Positions 1-5,671 of a stretch of 10,874 bases of DNA are shown piece after piece. The notes beneath the pieces are model-generated. The model worked only from the letters and a program-made list of their open reading frames with translations, was not told the origin of the DNA and ran no database searches. A program made the position numbers and the translations under genes. The DNA comes from an uncultured Eubacteriales bacterium (GTDB lineage: Bacteria; Bacillota; Clostridia; Oscillospirales; Oscillospiraceae), in NCBI GenBank assembly GCA_902475455.1, contig CABRZO010000077.1:1-10874 (forward strand). The letters run 5' to 3'. The stretch's first letter is position 1. Each line of letters begins with the position of its first letter.

Positions 1-143
1 ACCTGGAAGAGCTGAAGAAGATCGCCAAGTATCTGGCTGGTCTGCCCGGCTATGATGAGTGCCCCCGCTATGAGCGTGAGACCAAGACTCCTCGCGCCAT
101 GCTGGCCAAGTTCGACAGCTACAAGACCGCTGCCAAGAAGTAA
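1..143 (+). CDS. 3' end of an unrecognised protein, cut by the left edge
   Basis: Only the last 46 codons are present, read from base 3 to the TAA at 141-143. The visible tail is hydrophilic and Lys-rich, contains a Cys-Pro-Arg-Tyr segment and ends in Ala-Ala-Lys-Lys. I do not recognise the family from so short a piece. Codon use (CTG, AAG, GCC, CGC) matches the five genes downstream, and the gap to the next start is 83 nt on the same strand, so it is probably an earlier gene of the same catabolic operon. A CoA-ligase, CoA-transferase or other substrate-activating enzyme would fit the context, but nothing in the residues proves this. Confidence 0.75.
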   Translation, partial: LEELKKIAKYLAGLPGYDECPRYERETKTPRAMLAKFDSYKTAAKK

Positions 144-150
144 TTTCATT

Positions 151-184
151 GACCTTCCCCTGTGCGTTTGTACAGGGGAAGGTC
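151..184 (+). other. Perfect 13-bp intercistronic hairpin without a U-tract
   Basis: GACCTTCCCCTGT (151-163) is exactly complementary to ACAGGGGAAGGTC (172-184) around an 8-nt loop. The sequence after it is CGCATATTC rather than a run of T, so it is not a standard intrinsic terminator. It lies between the stop of the upstream gene and the ribosome binding site of the SDR gene. A role as mRNA 3'-end stabiliser, processing site or partial attenuator is inferred. A second hairpin of the same style lies at 2980-3012. Confidence 0.7.
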
Positions 185-226
185 CGCATATTCAAATTAA
201 CCTGATTGAACGAAGGAGTAGTTAAA

Positions 227-1084
227 ATGGCTCATCTGAATCGAACCATCGGCATTCCGTCCTTCGACCTGACCGGTAAGACGGCGATCATCACCGGCGG
301 CACCCAGGGCCTCGGCTTTGGCATTGCCTGCGCTCTGGCGGCTTATGGCGCCAACGTGGTGATTACCGCCCGTACCGCCTCCAAGGTGGAGGACGCTGTG
401 GCGGATCTGAACGAGAATTACTGCAAGGGCGGCCGGGCTTTCGGTATCCCCGCCGACTCCAGCAAGAAAGAGAACATCACCATGGTCATCGAGAAGACCG
501 TGGCTGAGTTCGGCGAGCTGAACATCCTGATCAACAACGCCGGCATCTCCGGTCCCACTGCCCTGATCGTGGAGAACAGGGAAGGCCGCAAGGAGTACAC
601 TCCTGAGGACTTTGAGAAGGTCATCGCCACCAACCTGACCGGCACCTTCATGTTCTGCCAGGAGGCTGCCCGCCAGATGATCAAGCAGAATGCCACCAAC
701 GGCAAGAAGGGCGGCAAGATCATTATCACCGCCTCCGTGGGCGGCTTCATCGGCGGCAAGGGCGTTGTGGGTTACGGCGCTTCTAAGGCTGCCTGCCTGA
801 GCCTGGCTCGTACCATGGCCAACAACTTTGGCCGTGAGAACATCACCGTCAACTGCATCTGCCCCGGCTATGTGGTTACTCCTCTGAATGAGGAGTTCTT
901 CATTGACAAGGACGGCAACAAGACCAAGTACTATGAGCAGCAGTCCAAGGCCACCTCTGTCCGCCGCCTCGGCACCATCGAGGAGATTGCCGGTCCTGTG
1001 CTGGCCATGTGCTCCGACTCCTTCAATTATATGACTGGCACCTATCTGCTCTGCGACGGCGGCCAGTCCATTCCGGCAGAGTAA
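227..1084 (+). CDS. SDR-family NAD(P)-dependent oxidoreductase
   Basis: Classical short-chain dehydrogenase/reductase of 285 aa, presumably cytosolic, interconverting a hydroxyl and a keto group with NAD(P)H. All family marks are visible: the nucleotide-binding TGGTQGLG (residues 23-30), an Arg at the end of beta-2 (residue 49, in TAR) that would favour NADPH, NNAG (103-106), Asn136, catalytic Ser170, and YGASK with Tyr183 and Lys187, followed by the PG motif near 213. The overall look is FabG/gluconate-5-dehydrogenase-like. A hydrophilic stretch before the catalytic Ser (about 152-164) is slightly longer than usual. The start is ATG 227, with AAGGAG at 213-218 eight bases upstream. A TTG at 206 would extend it by 7 codons but has no such site. 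It is the first complete gene of the operon, 32 nt before the crotonase. The substrate is not determined; a 3-hydroxy or 3-keto intermediate of the same pathway is an inference. Confidence 0.93.
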   Translation: MAHLNRTIGIPSFDLTGKTAIITGGTQGLGFGIACALAAYGANVVITARTASKVEDAVADLNENYCKGGRAFGIPADSSKKENITMVIEKTVAEFGELNILINNAGISGPTALIVENREGRKEYTPEDFEKVIATNLTGTFMFCQEAARQMIKQNATNGKKGGKIIITASVGGFIGGKGVVGYGASKAACLSLARTMANNFGRENITVNCICPGYVVTPLNEEFFIDKDGNKTKYYEQQSKATSVRRLGTIEEIAGPVLAMCSDSFNYMTGTYLLCDGGQSIPAE

Positions 1085-1116
1085 GCCTGAATCTAGCTTG
1101 AAAGGAGCTGTTTCCC

Positions 1117-2034
1117 ATGGAATTTGAGAACATCATCTACACTGTGGAAGATGGCATTGCCACCATTCAGCTGAACCGTCCCAAGGCTCTGAACGCCCTG
1201 AACAGCGCCATCAACCAGGACATCATGGCCGCCATCAATCTGGTCAAGGCGGATCCCTCCGTCCGGGTGCTGATCATGACCGGTTCCGAGCGGGCCTTTG
1301 CCGCCGGTGCCGACGTCAAGGAGATGGCGGAGGCCACTCCCCGCTATGCCAAGGAGTTCTGCGGCTTGGCCATCGACATCAACAACATTCTGGAGTCCAT
1401 GTCCATCCCCACCATCGCGGCTGTGGGCGGCTTCGCCTTCGGCGGCGGTTGCGAGATGACCTTGGCCTGTGACTTCCGGGTGGGCGGTTCCCGCACCACC
1501 CTGTCCTTCCCCGAGGTGGGACTGGGTATTATTCCCGGCGCCAACGGCTGCGCCCGGGCTACTGCCATTGTGGGTCCCGCCAAGGCAAAGCAGCTGGTTA
1601 TGCTGACTGAGATGATCCCCGGCAAGCAGGCCTATGATCTGGGGCTGCTGAACTGGTATGTGGAGGGCGATGCCGCCCTGAACGCTGCCGCCAAGGAGGC
1701 CAAGGCCGCTGTGAAGGCTGCCAAGGTGGGTGGTTCCGAGGAGGCCATCAATGCCGCCAAGGCCGCTTCCAAGGCCGCCGAGGCCGCCGCTGCCAAAGCG
1801 GAGTATGACGCCATCCGGGCCAAGGCTGTGGATGTTGCCAAGCAGCTGATGGGCAAGCCCGCCTGCGCCCTGGCCTCCGCCAAGGCCGCCATCAATAAGG
1901 CTGCCATCGAGACCATTGCCGCCGGCAAGGCTCAGGAGACCACCGAGTTCACCCTGCTGTTCGACACCCACGATCAGAAGGAGGGCATGGCCGCCATGAT
2001 CGAGAAGCGGCCCCCTGTGTTCACCAACAACTAA
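1117..2034 (+). CDS. Enoyl-CoA hydratase/isomerase (crotonase) family protein with an Ala/Lys-rich insertion
   Basis: Crotonase-fold acyl-CoA enzyme of 305 aa; the family normally runs about 255-265. The oxyanion-hole segment AAGADVKEM (62-70) and GFAFGGGCE (105-113) are present. Glu113 and Glu133 (in FPEVGLGIIPGANG) match the two catalytic glutamates of true enoyl-CoA hydratases, so reversible hydration of a 2-enoyl-CoA such as crotonyl-CoA is the likely reaction. A CaiD-like role on crotonobetainyl-CoA is possible given the neighbours. About residues 186-229 form an extra low-complexity stretch of Ala, Lys and Glu, probably helical, inserted before the usual C-terminal helix that resumes around YDAIRAKAVDVAKQL. 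AAAGGAG at 1101-1107 is nine bases from ATG 1117. Acts with the Hbd-like enzyme that starts 34 nt downstream. Confidence 0.93.
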   Translation: MEFENIIYTVEDGIATIQLNRPKALNALNSAINQDIMAAINLVKADPSVRVLIMTGSERAFAAGADVKEMAEATPRYAKEFCGLAIDINNILESMSIPTIAAVGGFAFGGGCEMTLACDFRVGGSRTTLSFPEVGLGIIPGANGCARATAIVGPAKAKQLVMLTEMIPGKQAYDLGLLNWYVEGDAALNAAAKEAKAAVKAAKVGGSEEAINAAKAASKAAEAAAAKAEYDAIRAKAVDVAKQLMGKPACALASAKAAINKAAIETIAAGKAQETTEFTLLFDTHDQKEGMAAMIEKRPPVFTNN

Positions 2035-2068
2035 TGGATGTTCTTACATTTTAAGGAGGATAACAAAC

Positions 2069-2920
2069 ATGTCTATTGAAACGATTGCCGTTTTGGGCGC
2101 CGGTCAGATGGGCTCTGGCATTGCGCAGATTGCTGCCGCCAGTGGCTACAACGTGATCATCCGCGACATCAAGCAGGAGTTCTGCGACAAGGGTGTCAAC
2201 GGCATCAAGGCTGGCCTGGACAAGCAGGTGGCCAAGGGCAAGACCACTCAGGAGGCTGCCGACGCCATCATGGCCCGGATCTCCACCACCGTGGAGCTGG
2301 AGGGTGTGGCCCCCGCTGATTTTGTCATCGAGGCCGCTCCCGAGATCCTGTCCCTGAAGCATGACACCTTCGTGCAGCTGGGCGAGATCTGCAAGCCCGA
2401 TGCCATCCTGTGCACCAACACCTCTTCTATGTCCATCGGCGAGATCACCAAGGACTGCAAGAACCCCGAGCGCTGCATCGGCATGCATTTCTTCTTCCCG
2501 GTGTATGCCATGAAGCTGGTGGAGATGATCCGCTCCTGCTACACCTCTGACGCCACCGTGGCCGTTGTTCGTGAGGTCGCCGAGAAGATGGGCAAGAAGC
2601 CTGTTGAGTGCAAGACCGACACCCCGGGCTTCATCGTCAACCGCTGCCTGTTCGCCTTCATGCTGGAGGCCATCCACTGCTATGAGGACGGCGTGGCCAC
2701 CGTGGACGACATCGACACCGCTATCAAGTTTGGTCTGAACCACCCCCTCGGGCCCTTCGAGATGATGGATATGTCCGGCCTGGACACCTTCCCCCATGTC
2801 ACCGAGACCATGGAGGCCCTGCCTGTCACCGACTGGAAGTGCCCCGAGTCCGTCAAGAAGCTGGTGGCCGAGGGCAAGTTCGGCCGCAAGTCCGGCGAGG
2901 GCTGGCACAAGTATAACTAA
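2069..2920 (+). CDS. hbd: 3-hydroxybutyryl-CoA dehydrogenase-type enzyme (3-hydroxyacyl-CoA dehydrogenase family)
   Basis: 283 aa, the standard length of clostridial Hbd, which interconverts acetoacetyl-CoA and 3-hydroxybutyryl-CoA with NAD(P)H. The N-terminal Rossmann domain starts with GAGQMGSG (10-17). The catalytic set is Ser119 (NTSS), His140, Glu152 and Asn191 (PGFIVNR). The C-terminal domain keeps HPLGPFEMMDMSGLD (225-239) and ends in the usual GRKSGEGW. One oddity: the conserved HFFNP motif reads HFFFP (140-144), so the Asn that corresponds to Asn161 of the human enzyme is Phe143. The following VPV is VYA, so the acyl pocket may differ and the substrate may not be plain acetoacetyl-CoA. 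TAAGGAGG at 2052-2059 gives a near-perfect ribosome binding site. The stop is a tandem TAA-TAG. The symbol reflects family membership; the exact substrate is uncertain. Confidence 0.92.
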   Translation: MSIETIAVLGAGQMGSGIAQIAAASGYNVIIRDIKQEFCDKGVNGIKAGLDKQVAKGKTTQEAADAIMARISTTVELEGVAPADFVIEAAPEILSLKHDTFVQLGEICKPDAILCTNTSSMSIGEITKDCKNPERCIGMHFFFPVYAMKLVEMIRSCYTSDATVAVVREVAEKMGKKPVECKTDTPGFIVNRCLFAFMLEAIHCYEDGVATVDDIDTAIKFGLNHPLGPFEMMDMSGLDTFPHVTETMEALPVTDWKCPESVKKLVAEGKFGRKSGEGWHKYN

Positions 2921-2979
2921 TAGGCTTGGCCTGTTTAGCTGTTCGGCTTAAGTCCTATTTAATTTGATCATCAAGTGGG

Positions 2980-3012
2980 GAAGGGGCATTGGCCCGGAGC
3001 TGATGCCCCTTC
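2980..3012 (+). other. 10-bp intercistronic hairpin without a U-tract
   Basis: GAAGGGGCAT (2980-2989) pairs exactly with ATGCCCCTTC (3003-3012), with possible further G-U and G-C pairs inside the 13-nt loop. It is followed by TACCACCAAAAC rather than a T run, so a full terminator is unlikely. It lies in the 125-nt gap between the Hbd-like gene and the BKACE gene, 33 nt before the chosen TTG start. It shares the GGGGAAGG core (2977-2984) with the hairpin at 151-184. A role in mRNA processing or partial attenuation between operon halves is inferred. Confidence 0.6.
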
Positions 3013-3045
3013 TACCACCAAAACTCTTTGAAGGATGTGTTTAAT

Positions 3046-4053
3046 TTGGCTAAGACCATTATCACTGCCGCTCTGACCGGCGCTATCACTCCTCACGGCT
3101 ATGACGTGCCGGAGACCCCCGAGGCCATTGCCGCCTGCGCTTACGAGTGCTGGAAGGCCGGTGCCTCCGTTGTCCATCTGCACATGCGCGACGATCAGGG
3201 CGCTGGTGTCATGGATCCCGTGAAGTTCTATGAGACCATCAGCATTCTGCGCAACAAGTATCCTGACTGCGACGTCATCGTGAACTGCACCTCCTCCGGT
3301 GACAACCGTGTTTCTGATGACTCCCCCTATGGCAACGCTGTCCGCGTGCTGCATCATGCCAACGTTCCCGGCATCGAGATGGGCACCTTTGACGCCGGCT
3401 CCTTCAACTGGGGTATCCCCGGCGGCGTGTTCCACAACTCTCCCAAGATGCTCTGCGATCTGGGCACCCTGTATCAGGAGAAGAACATCAAGCCTGAGTT
3501 CGAGATCTTTGACCTGGGTATGCTCCGGGCTGTGGGTGTGTACTGGAAGAAGGGCTTCGTGAAGGCTCCTCTGCACTTCCAGTTCTGCCTGGGCGTTGTG
3601 GGCGGCCTGGCTGCCACTCCCCACGACCTGCAGCTGCTGCTGGACGAGATGGAGCTGATGCAGAAGCGGGGCGATCTGCCCGCCGAGTGCACCTGGTCTG
3701 CTTTCGGTATTGGCAAGGGTCACCTGCCTGTCATGTTCGCCGCCCTGGCCAACAACGGCAACATCCGCGTGGGCATGGAGGACAACGTGGTCTATGGCCG
3801 TACTGCTGATGGCAAGAAGATCATGGCCACCAATCTGATGCTGGTGGAGCGCGCTGCCAACGCTGTCAAGGCCTATGGCAACGAGGTGGCTACTCCTGCC
3901 GAGGCCCGCGAGATGCTGGGGCTGCAGCCCCTGGATCTGGAGGCTACTCAGAAGGCTCTGGCCGCTGTCACCGTGGAGCAGCTGGAGGCTACCAAGGTTG
4001 AGGCCGCTGAGAAGTATGGCACCACCTACTTTGCCGCCAAGGGCATGGGCTGA
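3046..4053 (+). CDS. Beta-keto acid cleavage enzyme (BKACE, Kce/DUF849 family)
   Basis: 335-aa zinc-dependent TIM-barrel enzyme. The known family reaction is: 3-keto acid + acetyl-CoA gives acetoacetate + a new acyl-CoA. The sequence begins with the typical KTIITAALTGA. It carries the zinc ligands His44 and His46 in VVHLHMRD, and Glu245 in RVGMEDN with the adjacent Arg241 and Asp246, plus MGTFDAGSFNW (112-122) and Glu153. It is longer than Kce of lysine fermenters (about 270-275 aa), mainly through a helical C-terminal tail after residue 292. The start is taken as TTG 3046, because AAGGA (3031-3035) lies ten bases upstream and the protein then begins exactly where the family does. An in-frame TTG at 3028 lies before that site. 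The next gene encodes a carnitine-dehydrogenase-like enzyme, which points to 3-dehydrocarnitine as substrate (products acetoacetate and betainyl-CoA). 3-keto-5-aminohexanoate and other keto acids remain possible. Confidence 0.92.
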   Translation: MAKTIITAALTGAITPHGYDVPETPEAIAACAYECWKAGASVVHLHMRDDQGAGVMDPVKFYETISILRNKYPDCDVIVNCTSSGDNRVSDDSPYGNAVRVLHHANVPGIEMGTFDAGSFNWGIPGGVFHNSPKMLCDLGTLYQEKNIKPEFEIFDLGMLRAVGVYWKKGFVKAPLHFQFCLGVVGGLAATPHDLQLLLDEMELMQKRGDLPAECTWSAFGIGKGHLPVMFAALANNGNIRVGMEDNVVYGRTADGKKIMATNLMLVERAANAVKAYGNEVATPAEAREMLGLQPLDLEATQKALAAVTVEQLEATKVEAAEKYGTTYFAAKGMG

Positions 4054-4109
4054 TTGCCGGCTCTCGATTGCATTTATCTGATGTAGATGATCTTCTGAGG
4101 TGAAATTAC

Positions 4110-5066
4110 ATGAAAAGCATTGACGAAATTAAGACTGTTGCCGGTATCGGCGGCGGCGTCATCGGCGGCAGCTGGGCTGTTCTGTTTGCCATGAAGGGCT
4201 ATGATGTCAACCTCTATGACATCAACGATGACTGCATCGCCAACGATGCCAAGACCATTGAGGGCAATCTGGACTTCCTGGCCCAGACCGGCGCCATTGA
4301 GGACAAGGATGCCATCAAGGCCCGCATCCACTACACCACCAGCATGGAAGAGGCTGTGAAGAACGCCATGTTCATTCAGGAGAGCGGCCCCGAGCGTCTG
4401 CCCATCAAGCAGAGCATGCTGGCTTCCATCGAGGAGTTTGCTCCCGTGGACGCCATCATCGCCACCTCTGCCTCTGGTCTGCCCCTGGGTCAGATCACCG
4501 AGAAGGCGGTCCATCCTGAGCGCTGCGTGGGCGGCCATCCCTACAATCCTCCCCACCTGATCCCCCTGGTGGAGATCACCAAGACTGAGAAAACCGACAT
4601 GGCCAACGTGGAGCTGGCCAAGGAGTTCTATCAGAAGCTGGGCAAGGAGCCTGTGGTTCTGCATAAGGATTGCCCGGGCTACATCTGCAACCGTCTGCAG
4701 CTGGCGGTCTTCCGTGAGATGGTGGACCTGGTGGAGCGCGGCGTCTGCTCCGTGGAGGACGCCGACAAGGCCCTGACCTTCGGCCCCGCCATCCGTTGGG
4801 CCATCTTCGGCCACAACATGATCATGCAGCTGGGCAACAAGGACGGGATCCGCGGCATGATGGAGATGCTGGACGGCGGCTTCAACCTCTGCGGCGACAT
4901 TGCCAACTGGACCAAGATCCCCGCTTCCTACAAGGAGATCGGCCAGGCCGGTGTCGACGAGATGATGAAGAATTTCTCTGATGAGATTGGCCACACCAAC
5001 GAGGAGTGCGCCCGTTACAGAGACAAGATGCTGATCGAGATTCTGAAGCTCCATCACAAGTTTTAA
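4110..5066 (+). CDS. 3-hydroxyacyl dehydrogenase family protein, L-carnitine dehydrogenase / lambda-crystallin-like
   Basis: 318 aa, 6-phosphogluconate-dehydrogenase-like fold. The Rossmann motif is GIGGGVIGGSW (12-22), with Asp37 ending beta-2, which favours NAD. Catalytic residues are Ser122 (TSASGL), His143, Asn146, Glu155 and Asn194. The GHPYNPPHLIPLVE segment (142-155) and GPAIRWAIFGH (225-235) are the forms found in L-carnitine 3-dehydrogenase and L-gulonate 3-dehydrogenase, which act on free 3-hydroxy acids rather than CoA esters. The expected reaction is 3-hydroxy acid + NAD to 3-keto acid, which would supply the BKACE 56 nt upstream. GAGGTGA at 4097-4103 precedes ATG 4110. It is the last gene of the operon, followed directly by a strong terminator. 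The carnitine assignment is inference from motif style and neighbourhood. Confidence 0.88.
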   Translation: MKSIDEIKTVAGIGGGVIGGSWAVLFAMKGYDVNLYDINDDCIANDAKTIEGNLDFLAQTGAIEDKDAIKARIHYTTSMEEAVKNAMFIQESGPERLPIKQSMLASIEEFAPVDAIIATSASGLPLGQITEKAVHPERCVGGHPYNPPHLIPLVEITKTEKTDMANVELAKEFYQKLGKEPVVLHKDCPGYICNRLQLAVFREMVDLVERGVCSVEDADKALTFGPAIRWAIFGHNMIMQLGNKDGIRGMMEMLDGGFNLCGDIANWTKIPASYKEIGQAGVDEMMKNFSDEIGHTNEECARYRDKMLIEILKLHHKF

Positions 5067-5085
5067 TTGATCCTCTGCTGTAAAC

Positions 5086-5120
5086 AAAAAATGCCGCTGG
5101 AATTCCAGCGGCATTTTTTT
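5086..5120 (+). terminator. Intrinsic terminator of the catabolic operon
   Basis: A perfect palindrome centred between 5102 and 5103, core ATGCCGCTGGAATTCCAGCG plus GCAT, flanked by six A on the left and seven T on the right. The T run makes it a textbook plus-strand terminator. The A run on the other arm would also let it act on the minus strand as a second stop for the convergent small gene. Confidence 0.9.
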
Positions 5121-5125
5121 CATAA

Positions 5126-5164
5126 AAGAAAAATTGCGCCGCTGAAGACAATGCGGCGCAATTT
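5126..5164 (-). terminator. Intrinsic terminator for the minus-strand small gene
   Basis: AAATTGCGCCGC (5131-5142) is exactly complementary to GCGGCGCAATTT (5153-5164), with a 10-nt loop. Read on the minus strand, the stem is followed by TTCTTTTATG, and the stem itself ends in a T run, so it fits termination of the gene that ends at 5185, 20 bases before the stem. Confidence 0.8.
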
Positions 5165-5184
5165 GCGTTATAAAGGGATAGAGA

Positions 5185-5520
5185 TCAATTCTTGGGGCGA
5201 CGCTTGTGGAGCTCGGCGACCACCTGATCAATCCAGCCCTCCACTTTGGCAATTTCCTCCGGGGACATGTTCCGGGGATCATAGACGAAGCAGCACTGGT
5301 CATAGGCGCTTTCGCTGCTCATTCGAACCAGCAGCCCATCTTTTTTGAAGGATCCATCAATGCCCATGGAGTCCACACCGTAGGTGGGGGAGTCCGGGTG
5401 CAGCAGCTCCAGAATGATGTCGTACATTGCGTAGAAATCCTCGTCTCCCAGATAGTCCAAAACAGAGACCAGAGTAGTGCCATTTTTCAGTTGGACGGAT
5501 TCCAGCCATTCTTGATTCAT
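5185..5520 (-). CDS. Unrecognised small acidic protein, 111 aa
   Basis: No family recognised. The product is soluble-looking, acidic and rich in Asp, Glu and Ser, with no signal peptide or membrane segment and two adjacent Cys near the middle. The C-terminal part, from the PEEIAKVEGW segment to a basic KRRPKN end, looks helical. The start is ATG 5518-5520: AGGAG at 5530-5534 (minus strand) is nine bases upstream of it. The in-frame ATG at 5527-5529 touches the ribosome binding site and cannot be the start. The gene has its own promoter and terminator, so it is monocistronic and independent of the operon it faces. Coding is supported by these signals and GC-rich third positions. Confidence 0.7.
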   Translation of the reverse strand: MNQEWLESVQLKNGTTLVSVLDYLGDEDFYAMYDIILELLHPDSPTYGVDSMGIDGSFKKDGLLVRMSSESAYDQCCFVYDPRNMSPEEIAKVEGWIDQVVAELHKRRPKN

Positions 5521-5540
5521 CAATATCATCTCCTGAGAAA

Positions 5541-5570
5541 ACTATACCATAATTTCTGCCTTTATTTCAA
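5541..5570 (-). promoter_or_regulatory. Sigma-70-type promoter for the small minus-strand gene
   Basis: On the minus strand TTGAAA (5565-5570) and TATAGT (5541-5546) are separated by 18 bases. The predicted transcript would begin near 5534, giving a very short leader of about 14 nt that just includes the AGGAG site. Confidence 0.5.
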
Positions 5571-5617
5571 CCTTAGATAAATTTAATATGAATTTGCTGT
5601 TCTTTCCTTTGGAATTG

Positions 5618-5626
5618 TGTTAAACT
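5618..5626 (+). promoter_or_regulatory. Weak extended -10 promoter candidate for the glycosyltransferase gene
   Basis: TGTTAAACT reads as an extended -10 element about 45 bases before the GTG start. No convincing -35 lies at 16-18 bases; the best TTGCTG is 21 bases away. Low-confidence call. Confidence 0.28.
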
Positions 5627-5671
5627 AGTCCTCGAGAAAATGATTGTAAATTCTGATTATGAGGTGTCATT

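Noticed and set aside
206..226. TTG upstream start for the SDR gene
   Set aside because: AAGGAG at 213-218 lies inside this extension and is correctly spaced only for ATG 227.
1681..1803. CRISPR or tandem repeat array
   Set aside because: The GCCAAGGCC-like units are short, imperfect and in frame inside the crotonase gene; there are no spacers.
1093..1971. Long open frame on the minus strand opposite the crotonase gene (and similar ones opposite the Hbd, BKACE and last operon genes)
   Set aside because: Low-complexity Gly/Leu/His-rich translations without ribosome binding sites, caused by the strong G/C third-position bias of the real genes on the plus strand.
2925..2956. Possible internal promoter (TTGGCC ... 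TTAAGT) before the BKACE gene
   Set aside because: Both hexamers are poor and the hairpin at 2980-3012 lies downstream of it; not enough to call.
227..5066. Lysine fermentation (kamA/kdd/kce/kal) cluster
   Set aside because: Only a Kce-family protein is present. The dehydrogenase is of the 3-hydroxyacyl/carnitine type, not the diaminohexanoate dehydrogenase type, and no aminomutase or Kal-like thioesterase-fold protein is seen.
5067..5348. Plus-strand frame starting right after the last operon gene
   Set aside because: It runs through two terminator stems and the small minus-strand gene. Its first residues merely translate the terminator palindrome, which reads the same on the other strand.
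5521..5529. Upstream ATG for the small minus-strand gene
   Set aside because: It abuts the AGGAG site with no spacer; the ATG three codons later is correctly spaced.
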